Below, piece after piece: positions 34,241 through 46,171 of a DNA stretch of 64,000 nt. This stretch comes from Mytilus edulis (taxonomy: Eukaryota > Mollusca > Bivalvia > Mytilida > Mytilidae). Every line of letters starts with the position of its first letter. The stretch's first letter is position 1. Below the pieces are notes generated by a model, which did no database searches, had not been told where the DNA came from, and saw only the letters and a program-made list of their open reading frames with translations. The stretch spans positions 11,619,734 through 11,683,733 of the forward strand of contig NC_092353.1 of NCBI RefSeq assembly GCF_963676685.1, in the 5' to 3' direction. The position numbers and the translations under genes are program-made.

Positions 34241-35111
34241 TTTTTTATATCAACTTATTTTCCGTTCACATTTTCCGTAAAGAAATGAGGTTGCATTTTG
34301 TTTTTTATATGTAGCTTTTTTTTGCTTCGAATAACAGGGCAGAGCTTTTAGTTTCAGTCGATATACACGCCATCTTGAAATAATTACTTGTCACATATAA
34401 ATTCTGTTTGGTTGCTTTATGATGTGGCTGATATTCAGCAACAACTATTGGCTTAAATGAGATAAATAATTACAGACTGTTCTCTTCTGAGGATATTAAG
34501 CCATCAAAAGCCGGAAAATTAACTATGTGTATTACATTTCAGATCAAATGTTATTAATTCATGGTCGTTTTATTATGCATATATTACACACTGAAATTGA
34601 AAATATCAATCATTGATACGTCTGTATTTGCATTGCTAATCTGCAATATGCACGATTTGTTTGCTAAAAAATGTTTCTGTACAATGTTTTCAAAAATGCA
34701 TTAAATATATTTTATGACTTTTGTCAATCTAGGCACACCTCCAGAGAGACACACCTCGAGAATCGTGTCTATATATTTGTAAATATTTTAATTTTCAACA
34801 AGTAAAGTGAACAAAATATAAAAAGAATGGATGTTTAACGCACACTCTTTAAGTAGAACAAAAAACTAAATATTTATATAACATTTTTATATCAATCAAT
34901 ATATAAAAATACTACATTTCCAATACTAAATCAACAACCCGATGCACACATATTACCTTCAGTTCACATTCAGCATCCAATGGATATTACCTTGAAAAAG
35001 AATACAGCGAAGTAGTTCAGAGCTTTTTAGAAAGCTCAAACTTATAATTTTCTTAATTTTCAAAGTGTATATCACTGATGCGTTTTGTTTTAATCTGTGT
35101 CAAAAAAGCGT

Positions 35112-35490
35112 TTACCAGAACGTGTTGGCACATAACGTAATTGGTGTTTGTACATAACATAATAGGTGTTTGCACCTAACGTAATAGATGTTTGGACATA
35201 ATGTAATAGGCATTTGCACATAGCGTAATCGGTGTTTGCACATAATGTAAGCGGTGTTTGCACATAACGTAATAGTGTTTGCACATAATGCCGTAGTTGT
35301 TATACATAACTTAATAGGTATTTGCACATAACGCAATAGGTGTTTGCACATAAGGTTAACTATGTTTGCACATAGGGTAAACGATGTTTGCACATAGGGG
35401 TGAACGATGTTTGCACATAAGGTAAACGAGGTTTGCACAAAACGTATTAGTTGTTTGCACATAATGTAAAAGGCATTTGCACATGACGTA
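35112..35490 (-). repeat. 22-bp tandem repeat, right arm (inverted copy)
   Basis: The units TGTTTGCACATAA..GTAATAGG are the reverse complement of the array at 30650-31012. Flanks are also inverted copies: the GTTTACCAGAACG end and, on the other side, GTCATGCGC/GCACATGACG and CTCACAGAGAG. Individual unit substitutions differ between arms, so the arms have diverged since they arose. Confidence 0.85.
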
Positions 35491-36245
35491 ATGAATGCTC
35501 ACAGAGAGTATCAATTGTTCGGCAAAACGCATAGGACCTATCTCATGATCTGTTGTGTTTTTCACTGGAGATACATATGTATAAACACAACATAACGCCA
35601 AAAGACTATAAAATCCTGAGATTTACATAGAACAAAGGTGTATCAAAAGAAAACGTTTAGAACATTCGGCATAACAATCACATTTGAGACAGGACACAAT
35701 TTTTAACTGACTTACGTAAAAGAAGAATAGACGCAACATAGATAAAATATGAGAGAATGTAAAGGTGGTTGATCATAAGGTTTCGAAGTATTCACAGAAT
35801 ATATAGTAGTTAAAGCACGATGTAATGCCTATTGTACACAACAAACTTTAGCAATGACAAATCATACTACTGTTTGACCAAACACATAACTAATTTGACA
35901 TAACACAGAGATGCCGTGTCATGAAATACAGACATTTGCACATAACATAAAGAAAAAACGACAGGACGTAAAGACAAAGCGACAGAACACATTAAATATT
36001 TACACTATAAGACAGTTCCGGCGTTCCATAACCATGCACTAAAATAGAATGTATTTATATCACTAAGTGTAACTATACTACTATGTTTACATAAGTAAGA
36101 AATCAGAAACAGGGACACAGAAAAATTCGGATTATGTGAGTTTGATTATGTTTATTATAAACATTATCATTGATATTTTTAAACAAGCGAGACCAAGTGA
36201 TTCGAATTCATAGCGTTTGAACTATTTGCATAAAGCTGCATATGT

Positions 36246-37569
36246 CAGGGGCGTAGCTAGAAAAAAACGATGTGGAAGCAACTACTGCCGAGCGGATCGA
36301 GGCGAAAAAAATTTGGGACCCTATTATGCAGATTTTTTTGATTTTTTTTCGGTTTTCGGTCATAGGACGGTTAAAAGAGGAGCTAAATGTAGATAAAAAT
36401 TTATGAATGTAAAACTATTAATAAATCTTCTGAATATAGTAATACATAAACAACACATATTTGTAATACAGAATTTACTCAAAATTGTCCAAAATCTGCT
36501 CTTCGGGTCTGGGCAAAAACAAACTTCTCTATTACTTTGTCAACATTCACACTGAAATCCCGATGAATATGCAGTAATGCTATGTATCTTTCGTTGTTCA
36601 TTGTTGATCGTACATTTGTTTTCAATTACATACGTAGTACCGTGACTGATAGATCTCAGGGCCAGCATGATAGCACTCGCGAGATGTTATAAACCAGCGT
36701 TCGTGTTCGGCATCGAGCGACCTCCCAATTGAATTCGTCAAAATTACATGCTAGGTCAGTTTCGTATGTTTCAGACAATATTGAGATTTCATCGTTTGTG
36801 ATATTTCCTACAACACGATGAAGCAGATACAGCATAAAGAAGCGATTTTCTGATAACTTGACGCGACTCCACTCTCCAGTTGCCTTATCATATGGTCTAT
36901 GAACGCAAAAAATAATGAGACTTTCCAATACTGTTTTGGCGTGGTAGCAGGGTGATTGGCTCCGGTAGTCTGTCAACCACATCGCCTCGGCATATTTTCA
37001 ACGATATCGAAGGGATATGACAATTCTAATGTTGATTTGTACATCTCATTCCAAACTGATGCACTGTTCACTGTAAAATGTGCTTCAAAATTACATATCT
37101 TAGACTGAGTATTACAAATTCAAAAGTAAAAATCTTGTAAAAAATACAAGTAACCTTCCGATTTTGTCATAATCTCCAAATTTTTTTTAAATTTTGAAAC
37201 CAAATGTCGTTATTTAATGATATTTCATCAATTAAAAAAAGTGACAACATAGGTGTTTCCTTTAACATTCAATTTATAAATTTTTATTTTGCGATTTCTT
37301 TTTTTGCATGCCGAATCAATGTGCACGCAACTTCGGAGCTACGATCTTCAAGTTTTCTGAATGAACAGCTTCATCAACACTTGTAACTAGGTTGTCAAAC
37401 TAATATCCGGGATAGACGGGAAGACACCAACAGTCTCCGATTCCGATTGACCAACTCATCTCTCTCTCTCTTCTGCTTTTTTTTTATTTTTTTTATTTTT
37501 TTATTTTTTTTATTTGTGAAAACGACGTGGATGCACGTGCTGTCGTGCCTCCGGGTAGCTACGCCCCTG
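36246..37569. mobile_element. hAT-like DNA transposon, non-autonomous
   Basis: The terminal inverted repeats are CAGGGGCGTAGCTA (36246-36259) and TAGCTACGCCCCTG (37556-37569). A perfect 5-bp target duplication, TATGT, flanks it at 36241-36245 and 37570-37574. CAGGGGCG termini are typical of hAT elements. A 5-bp duplication fits the hAT5-type group rather than the common 8-bp one. A 108-codon minus frame (36656-36982) may be a remnant of transposase-family coding sequence: TGEWSRVKLSENRFFMLYLL and YETDLACNFDEFNWEVARC have the look of hAT-associated domains, but I am unsure. A T-rich ATTTTTTT track lies near 37475-37515. Confidence 0.7.
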
Positions 37570-38309
37570 TATGTCAAACGTTTGAAGGTTTGACTGCAAC
37601 ATATACAAGTATGGAACACAGATCCAACAATTGTTTTTCTATTTGCCATATGTCCATTGCCCTTGACCTTGATCTCATTTCTATACTAAATGTCTTTGGC
37701 CACATGACGATTCATGTGACCGTGAACTTATTTCCTTGATTAATTGGTAAATGGTAAGGGTTTTGTGTTGTTGGTGTTAATAATTATAATGTGTTCATGT
37801 CTGTCTGGCAGGATTCATTAGCCCTCGACTTAAATGGTTCCATAACCAATCGGTAAAGTTTCTGTGATATTTTTTTTTATCTTACAGACCTTCAAAATAA
37901 ATTGAATTGCGATAATTTAGGCATTTGTGACATGTCAGTGCGTACATTTAAGTATAAATAATATGGTGGGGTTTTCTTTGTTGTTGAAATAAAACCGCCA
38001 GTGAAGTTGTTTGCTATGTCCGATCAAATTATATCGTTCGTGAAATTTAGTTGTTACACCTTTTTTTCAATTCAAGATCGGTGCAATTTTGTTTGGAATT
38101 TTTGGTTGCTTTTAGCTCACTTGACCCAACAGGAAAAGTCTTTTTTTTTTCAACAATTGGCACCGGTCGACCGTCGTTTATTATCTTTCAATACAATTTT
38201 TTACATAAATATTCACATCTAAAATTACTAGGCTGCATTTAACAAACCTTATAACAAATCACGTGTTTTTTTTAATTATAATTAGTGTATATAGTTTAAA
38301 AGTTCACTG

Positions 38310-39000
38310 TGACCCCGCTTGTCAACCAAGATGGCCCTCATGGCTAAAAAATAAACATAGGGGGACATGCAAGTTCGTGATGTAAATTATTTAAAAACAG
38401 CCATAGACATAAAAAATTCGAAAGGGCCAGATGATTATCTTCACAATGTTGAGCTCAACCATTTGTCCATTTACTGCAAAATGTTCACATTACTTCTTAA
38501 AGGAGTTAATGCATTGCCCTTAAATGACGAATTTGGAATTCTTTTTAACAATGTCTATCTATTATTTTCATATAAAAGTGATATAGCAAAAATGATATGA
38601 GAAGACAAGATATACAAATAAGTCGACTTGGCCGATATCCTTATAAAACTTATTGACCTTAGATTTAGAGTTTTTTTTCCCATTTCTTTGCGTTTTTACA
38701 CGCCCGTTACAATTTTGACAGAACGTAGTATTGTATACATCCGTCCGTTCGTCTGTACTTCATTCCATCCGTCCGTGTCTCCATTTTTCAGTCATTCTGT
38801 CCGTCCTTCCGTCTATCTATCCGTTTATCTTTCTGTCCAGCGTAAAAATGTCGCATCGTAACTTGAGAACAGCTTATCTAATTTTCATGAAACTTAACAA
38901 CGTTATTTCTCATAATTGTTTAACGATTTGTAAACCTTTTAGTGAGAATCAAATGAAATCTTTTTGAGTTACAGGACATTGTAAGTAAAACAGGAGTGTG
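38310..39000. repeat. Fragments of bivalve dispersed repeats in the right arm
   Basis: Positions 38310-38625 resemble the repeat at 27885 (AAGATGGCCCTCATGGCTAA, AACATAGGGGG) with a long internal gap. Positions 38690-38990 contain a CCGTCCGT-like track and a tail of ACTTGAGAACAGCTTATC. Similar tracks are at 7249-7290. None is coding. Confidence 0.5.
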
Positions 39001-39997
39001 TTTTTTTTTTGTTTTTTTTTGAGTGTGTTTTTTTAACATGTCGCGCCATATCTCAAAAACGATTTATCATTATTGGATCAAACTTTACACATTTCTTAGT
39101 TATATTAATCTTAACTTCTGCATACTTTTTGGTGATGTTTTAAATTTTGTTTAAGCGTTATTTTTTTTTTTTTTTTTGTAAAACAAAAAAAGGGGGTCAC
39201 ATATTGCGATGCATCTCAAAACCTATATAAAAAAACAATATCATAATGTTATAAAGTAATTAGATATCAGTGTTTGCTATTGAGTATTTATATTCCATTT
39301 AATATTAGTTAGAAGATAAGTGAAATAAGGGATACGCCTTTCATTAGGAAAATGTGTATTACTATATATACATATGATTACCTTTGTCCAAAAGTGCCCG
39401 TTTAAAATAAATTTAAACACTTTACAATAAATATATATTCAAATTCTTTCGAAAGAAAATTTTCAGATCCGTGTTAATGTTTCTTTTCATAAATTGTTGG
39501 TTTAAAAACAATTAAAAAAACGGGTGATATATATATAGACGAAACCGGGTGATTGTGTAGTAAACAACATTGAAAAAACAGGTGTATTTTAATTTGACAT
39601 GACCCATTTTTTTCGTTCCATACTCAGAAATACAAGTATTGAGATGTTCATAATGACAAGTCTTGCAATCTCCGTGTCAGTATCTATCTTCTCGTACCTT
39701 TCTTTCCGTACAATGTGAACAATTTAACGAGAAATTAAACAATTTCGAGGCAAGGTTCACTCAATTCGTCATTTTGACGTGCATTTTTACTTATTTCTCC
39801 GTTAATATAGAACGGTTATAGAAAATAATGCATCTCACATTAGAAAATATTTGTATATGTATATATATTCTTCGATATCATAAAAAAAATAAGAAAATAA
39901 GGAGAAACCTATCTTTCTTCTGTCTATTGATGTTCATTCATTGTGCCTGATGTTAGATACCATCGAGTCCGAACAATTTCTGCCGGTGTGGTTTAGA

Positions 39998-41288
39998 CAC
40001 AGTGGTGTATGACTTTTAATTAAGTTAAATATATGGGTATCCATGTTTGAAATCGACCGTTATCCGGCTAAGCACATGTTTATGTCCGTCTTTCCTATAA
40101 TTAAATTTATATAAATCAATACCATTGTTTTTTCATCAACGATTTTCGATACTCATAAAAGTTTTAATTGATATTCTTGTTAGTTCCAATATTATGTACT
40201 TCACATTACGTCATACTTTGTTTTTGTATAGGTATCGTTTAACTCGATTGTAATCGAAGGAGCAACTGGGTCAATCTATGTTATTTTACTTTTTTTCTAA
40301 ATCTCAGATGAAGATCTTCCTGTATAAGGGAAGAAAAGGGTATTATGTTGTAACTAAATTCCATTTCGTCTTTTGATACTACGATACACGCAACGTAATT
40401 AAATTTGAAAATTTATAATTTATTTTTGTTCACGCCTTCAGAATCAAATCAAAGCTGTAGTACTAAAATAAATATACATTTTCAGTAAAATAATCAAAAA
40501 TTAATAATAATAACGATATTTGGTCTCATTATTATGGATTTATTACCTTTTACCGATGGCTGATAAAGAACATAATTGATTTGTTTAACAGGATATTTTC
40601 ATTTAATATTTGAAACTTTTTTTTTCTATTTCGCCAAAACAATTCATTAATGATCATTAATTTTTAACTTTTTTGATGTGCCTTGTTAATATTTCAATAT
40701 GTTTTATTACCAAGCTTTTGTTTTGCAAATACTATCTGTTTCAGGGTTTCTGACTCCATCATTACGTTAATAAGCATAAATACATAAAAAAAAAAAAGAT
40801 AGACAAAACTAAAAAATACAGCAACGAAAAACAAACAGTTCATATACTATAAAGGTTTGACACAGGCGGAACTGATAACTAAGTTTAAAAAGAGGTATAC
40901 TCTCATCAGGTACGGAACCTAGATCTCTAAAATTAAACACTTTATGGAGTATTTAGCAACACTGAAAGCAATTATTTGTACACTGAATACTATAAAAGAT
41001 CTAAAATAAGAATATGTAAACATCCCCACGCATATCTAGCCATGTCATTTTGGTAAGAGAGAGGTATAGTATGGATAGAATTACATTACTGTTTTTATAT
41101 TTCGTTTGTATAGTGTTAGGTCTGTTTTTAATAGAATAATATATCTTAGGTAAACCATAGTTAGTATTTAAACTTTAAATTTTAGTTGCAATAAAACATC
41201 AGGAAGTTGGAATTCATATAACATGCATGTGACTGCATACACTGGAATAAGTAATTTTGTCACTAAAATAATCTCACAAAAAATTAGT
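39998..41288. other. Intergenic DNA upstream of the TLR relic
   Basis: It is AT-rich with no recognised gene or delimited repeat. The last 60 bp (TTTTGTCACTAAAATAATCTC, here 41252-41272) resemble the region just before exon 1 of the TLR at 58017 (CTGAAATAATCTCAAACAC). Confidence 0.4.
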
Positions 41289-41304
41289 ATGAACATGATA
41301 AGAG

Positions 41305-41624
41305 TTGGACTATTTTGGATCTTACTATCCTTAAAAGAAGGTCAGTTGTATATGTGTTTATATAAGATTTGGACTATTTTGGATCTTACTATCCTTAAAA
41401 GAAGGTCAGTTGTATATGTGTTTATATAAGATTTGGACTATTTTGGATCTTACTATCCTTAAAAGAAGGTCAGTTGTATATGTGTTTATATAAGATTTGG
41501 ACTATTTTGGATCTTACTATCCTTAAAAGAAGGTCAGTTGTATCTGTGTTTATATAAGATTTGGACTATTTTGGATCTTACTATCCTTAAAAGAAGGTCA
41601 GTTGTATATGTGTTTATATAAGAT
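41305..41624 (+). repeat. Five-copy 64-bp tandem repeat of the TLR exon 1/donor segment
   Basis: The unit begins TTGGACTATTTTGGATCTTA and continues through CTATCCTTAAAAGAAG|GTCAGT and TATGTGTTTATATAAGAT. It starts at 41305, 41369, 41433, 41497 and 41561, exactly 64 bp apart. Apart from its first few bases the only difference seen is one substitution (TATCTGTG near 41543). Each unit carries most of the signal-peptide coding sequence plus an intact 5' splice donor. The near-identity implies very recent expansion. Confidence 0.95.
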
Positions 41625-41659
41625 TTCAATGTATAACTTGACAAATTTGTAAAAGGAAC

Positions 41660-41950
41660 TCTGTTAAAGGCAAGAATTGTGCCTGCCAAAAAAAGGAAAA
41701 TCACAAAAATACTGAACTCCGAGGAAAATTCAACACGGAGAGTCCCTAATCAAAGGGCAAAATCAAATGATAAAACACATCAAATGAATGAACAACAACT
41801 GTCATATTTCTCACTTGGTACAGGCTTTTTCAAATGTAGAAAATGGTGGATTGAACCTGGTTTTATTGTGCTAAACCTCTCACTTGTATGACAGTCGCAT
41901 CAAATTCCGTTACTTTGCAAGTGATACTTAGTAGTACAGTTATTGTTGTT
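41660..41950 (+). repeat. Dispersed repeat family D
   Basis: The copy runs AAATACTGAACTCCGAGGAA, GAGAGTCCCTAATCAAAGGG, TGTCATATTTCTCACTTGG and CTCACTTGTATGACAGTCGC. It lies in the intron of the TLR relic. Other copies are at 46735-47500 (longest), 17800-18000, 48740-48860 and, reversed, 43855-43990 and 55255-55540. Confidence 0.65.
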
Positions 41951-43101
41951 TTACTTAATTTAGTAAATTGTCTGTGTTAACAATACAAAAGTTGAATCCT
42001 AAGATTTATTGTAATAAAATATGTGCAACTGCTAACAAACTCTAAAATTAGAAATATGTCAGCATCTTTATAGATAGTGAATCATGCTAGCTTTTTTCTT
42101 ATCTCTTATTATTTCCCCTATGAATGAGAAGATGTGGTATGATTGACATTAAAACAACTATCTACAAGATATAAAAATCACATATAGAGTGTATGACATC
42201 AATTAAAATATATAATGGAACAAATTGGCAAGATGGTGAGTACAGTATGTTCCTATGATTCCACAGTTGTTGAAAAACACGTCCTCCATACGAAAACATC
42301 ATGCTTTCAGTAAAGAAATCATACATAATCGTATACATCCTACAGAAAATTGTTCTGTTCAAATCAACAAACAAACGAATCAAAACCGTGTAAGACAAAG
42401 TAGAATGACATCCATACCCGATATTGTATGTAAGAAAAGCTACAAGTAAATCAATGATTTTATACTTTAAAGATGATGACAGATACACATGTCTCAATTT
42501 TAAACCATCCACTCTTAATTGTTCACGATAAACAGTTATCTAACATGTTTTATTTATCATGAAATATATGGCATGTACGTTCAGATCAATATTTATTTAC
42601 TCTTGCAGTTCAAAGTAAAAGAAATAAAACGGAATGTATCGTGCAAAATACAAATGTTGATTGCAGACTTGAGATTTCTTGCAAAACGAAGTTCTGGTTA
42701 CCATTTGCCGTGTCTATAACCTCAATTATCATATTTGCCATAATATTAACCGTCGTATTAATATTGTAAATGCAATAGAATCCAGCAGACAGGTGGTATT
42801 TATTGTAACTCTAAATTTCTTAAAGAGTACTTGGGGATCGTATGAAATAAAAATGACTCGTATGCATGCTTTTCAGAAGGGAAGAGAAGACATGGTGATT
42901 GTTGTTGTAAAGGATGAGATAAAGATATCCGATATGCCGGAAGTATTATAAAATATGTGGTTTAAAATTACATGTATCCAATGGCCAAACGATGACAACC
43001 TGCCATACAATACGGAGGAAATATTTTATGAAAAGATGAAAATGTCTCTCCAAAGGACGGAGAATACTACTTTACTTTATTCTAGAAATTCAGTTGTATA
43101 G

Positions 43102-44154
43102 AGCCTTTGTTATATTTCAGTAATAATAAATAATAATAAGTTTTATTTATATAAGTTAGAGTCAAGTCATAAGTTTTGGATTAATAGTGATTAAAATATT
43201 TCAATGAGACTAAAGAATGATTTTTGTTGTTATGACAAATAATAATTTTACCTTGCGTACATGTAGCCGTGCGCAAAATGTATTTCGGAATTTTACTTCG
43301 AAAAAGTATTGTTTAATGGATAAAACGTCTCATTTCTCTTTTTTCTCCGCCATAGGCTTTTATAAAATAATATATGTACTGTGTATTCGGAAAATTTTGT
43401 GAAAATAGAAGAAGTCGCAATTCTTACCTTTCATATCTTTACTTTCATTGATAAAACACAATATCAACTCCTCCAGTGTCCAGTTTGAAGGTAACTTAAG
43501 TTTTGGTTGGGTTCGTGTTGTTTATTCTTTAGTTTTCTGTGTTGTGTCGTGTGTGCTATTGTTTGTATATTTGTCTTTTTTTTTTAGCCATGGCATTGTC
43601 AGTTTATTTTAAATTTATGAGTTTGACTGTCCCTTTGGTATCTTTCGTCCCTCTTTTAAGTAACCGTTCACATTCATCCAAGTTCTGATTAATGAATAGT
43701 CATGTATGAAAAGCATAAACATATAATTGTTTACTTTTATAAATTGTGACTTTGATAGAGAGTTGTCTTATTGACACTCATACCACATCTTCTGATATCT
43801 AATATCTTTGCTGACTGCTCTTGGTTGTTCTGCATTCCTTTCACTTAGTGTGTCCTTTTAGTGGTGGTTAAACATTAACATATAAGTGAGATTTCGGCTA
43901 GCCATACAACCAGGTATAACCCACCATGTTTCCGTAAAATGTCAAAATGTCGCAGATGTAACCTATAGTTTGTTTCAATATATTATGGTTCATGGACATA
44001 CCTCTCCTACGCGCACGTAGTGGAAGTCATTTTATTTAGCTCTAATTTTAATAAACCTTTTGACCGGTAAATCAAACTTATAGTTGGCATATATTTTGGA
44101 AATTTATTGGTATTCTATTTTGAGATCATGAAGAGTTTTTTTTTCAAAAAGAAA
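43102..44154. other. 3' flank of the TLR relic with repeat fragments
   Basis: Positions 43102-43180 match 61770-61840 after the last TLR (AATAATAATAAGT..ATTTATAT). Positions 43495-43665 are a retroelement 3' tail in plus orientation (GGTTGGGTTCGTGTTGTTTA, TTTGACTGTCCCTTTGGTAT). Positions 43855-43990 are a reverse family D piece. No gene was recognised. Confidence 0.5.
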
Positions 44155-44445
44155 ACATGTGCCTGTCCCAAGTCAGGAGCCTGTAATTCAGTGGTTGTCA
44201 TTTGTGTATGTGTTACATATTTGTTTTTCGTTCATTTTTTTTTACATAAATAAGGCCGTTAGTTTTCTCGTTTGAATTGTTTTACATTGTCTTATCGGGG
44301 TCTATCATAGCTGACTATGCGGTATAAGCTTTGCTCATTGTTGATGGCCGTACGGTTACCCATAGTTGTTAATGTCTGTGTCATTTTGGTCTTTTGTGTA
44401 TAGTTGTCTCATTGACAATCATACCACATCTTTTTTTTTATATGT
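44155..44445 (-). repeat. Dispersed repeat family B
   Basis: It runs from GTGCCTGTCCCAAGTCAGG through AAGGCCGTTAGTTTTCTCG and GATGGCCGTACGGTTACCC to TGACAATCATACCACATC. The orientation is the same as the copies at 45545 and 50825. Confidence 0.7.
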
Positions 44446-44454
44446 AAAAATAGG

Positions 44455-45200
44455 TACGAATGATACCTTCAGGACAATCATAGTTCGAAAACACACTGAC
44501 AACGCCATAGCTAAAAAATATGATCAATAGAAAAACGATAGTAAAGAAAAAAGAACGTAAAAAACTTAAGACTGAGCAACACGGACCCCGTAAAAGACTG
44601 GGGTGATCTCATGTGCTCTGAAAGAGTATGCAATCCTTCTCAAAAGGCGGCACCAGAAGTGTTACTTATTTTAGTACAAACCTAGAAATAGGTCTATTTT
44701 GGAAGATCGCATACGAGATAGGGGAACTTGATTAATTTCGACATTAAGGAAGCTGGCTTGTCATGTTTTGGATTTTTTTCAGATTTTCGGAATCCTTTGG
44801 TTTTATCCATTTAAATGCCTTGAACAAATTTGCCCGGTGATCCCCATTTTTCTTTTTGTAAATCTTTTACATGTATAATGATAAGCCATCTGTAAAAGTC
44901 TTATAAAATTTTAATTACTGTTTAACAGTTTTTGATAACTTCAACTTGTCAATGATAAAGCTATGAAAAGTCAAGAATATTTTCCCGCCAAAATTTCATT
45001 GGCTAATATCTCGAAAACAAGCATGTTTGCTCTTTGGATTCCTTTATTAATCCCTTATCAATATAAACTAGTGTTTTGAAAAGTTAATTACTTTGAAACC
45101 GAGAAGCGAACTCCTACAAGAACATATCCGCTAGTATCTGTGAAATGGATTTCCACAACAGTTTACTAAATCTTCCGAAACTGCAGAAGGAAGGATTTTA
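44455..45200 (-). repeat. Retroelement 3' tail and C-terminal remnant, interrupted
   Basis: Positions 44455-44760 (GGTACGAATGATACC.., CACTGACAACGCCATAGC, GTGATCTCATGTGCTCTG) and 45115-45190 (AAGAACATATCCGCTAGTA) form one reverse element remnant, paralogous to that at 15250-15570. About 350 bp between them (44761-45114) is an insertion not present at 15500. I could not classify it. Confidence 0.5.
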
Positions 45201-45544
45201 ACTTGGTCACTTAAATCGCTTGGTTTAATAGCTTCAATCATCTATCAAATTAAACATGATAGGAAATACAAACCCTGGAACAATCAAGTTTAAAACAAGC
45301 ATGTAACTGATGAATGGGGATTAAGCGAAAACACGGTCTTTGTCTGAACCAGATAAAAAGAAATGTTCATAGTACCTTACAAGATTTTGTAATTCTATAT
45401 GCAGACGCTACTGGAATGTTGCTATATAGCAATGGAAAGTTCAAAATTTGAAAACGAAAATGACTTTTTTTTTATAAACTTTTGTTTTCAACCTACCCGC
45501 ATGGTCAAATACCAGTCTAAGATGTAAGTCAAGTTATGAGACAG

Positions 45545-45935
45545 ACTTTTTCAACTGATTTTTATAGTTAGTTCTTTTGTTATACTGTTAAACCACTGTC
45601 CACGGTTAGGGGGGATTGAGATCCCGCTGACATGTTAACCCCGCCCAATTATGAATGTAAGTGCCTGTCCAAAGTCAGAAGCCTGTAATTCAGTGCTTTC
45701 CGTTTGTTTATGTGTTACATATTAGTTTTTCGTTCAATTTTGTACATAAATAAGGCCGTTAGTTTTCTCGTTTGATTTTTCTTTTACATTGTCTTTTCTG
45801 GGGCTATTATAGCTGACTATGCGGTATGAGCTTTGCTCAATGTTGAAGGCCTATAGTTGTTAATTTCTGTATCATTTTGGTCTCTTATGGAGAGTTGTGG
45901 CATTGGCAAACATACCACATCTTTTTTGTTTTGTA
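45545..45935 (-). repeat. Dispersed repeat family B, long copy
   Basis: It extends from TTTTCAACTGATTTTTATAG through GGGGGGATTGAGATCCCGC and CTAATGAGTTTT-like sections to CAAACATACCACATC. The same 390-bp extent is seen at 50825-51205, which suggests this is the full family length. Confidence 0.7.
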
Positions 45936-46171
45936 TATACTGACAGTATCTGTTGCTTTATTTATATTAAATTTGATGGGATATATATATGTTCAACGTA
46001 GTAAACAAATTAAAGCGGAAAGTAAAATTAAAGGATTCTTTCTTCCTTAGCTGTTCCTATAAGATGTCAGCTTCATAAAAAAAAGTAACAAGTCTGAGAG
46101 AAGAGGGGCACAGTTTTGATTCTCGGAAATTGACGATTGTTTGTTTAAAAACACGTCCTCCAAACGTAACA

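Larger units (their letters stand above)
31276..34774. other. Spacer between the arms of the foldback-like element
   Basis: It holds family B fragments near 31310-31370 and 32140-32190, the small inverted-repeat element at 32878-33625 and a longer family B copy at 34050-34240. The rest is AT-rich DNA without recognisable genes. There is no sign of a transposase or other element-encoded protein. Confidence 0.5.
28609..39997. mobile_element. Foldback-like 11.4-kb inverted-repeat element
   Basis: The outer ends are mutual reverse complements. The left begins TCTAAACCACACCGGCA (28609) and the right ends TGCCGGTGTGGTTTAGA (39997). About 410 bp of strong inverted similarity follows (28609-29018 and 39590-39997). 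A second inverted block (about 30118-31275 and 34775-36032) contains a 22-bp tandem repeat in each arm. The unpaired middle is about 3.5 kb (31276-34774). The right arm is longer because of a hAT-like insertion (36246-37569) and other repeats near 38.3-39.5 kb. No transposase frame is present. No clear target duplication was found, so flanks may have been rearranged. Tandem repeats inside long inverted arms are characteristic of foldback elements in other animals. Confidence 0.65.
41289..43101 (+). pseudogene. Deleted Toll-like receptor relic
   Basis: Exon 1 (41289-41340) encodes MNMIRVGLFWILLSLKE and ends at a donor GTCAGT. Exon 2 starts at 42609 after TCTTGCAG with VQSKRNKTECIVQNTNVDC. It then jumps straight to LEISCKTKFWLPFAV, so all leucine-rich repeats and the cysteine cap are gone in an in-frame deletion. 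A second deletion removes the end of the membrane helix through the first third of the TIR domain and shifts the frame, so the main frame stops at 42767-42769. TIR sequence continues in another frame from NIVNAIESSRQVVF with a further stop (AAG to TAA, near 42949) and ends at 43101. The 3' flank matches that of the TLR ending at 61769. As an open frame it could only make a 70-residue peptide: signal, short stub and membrane helix. Confidence 0.88.
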
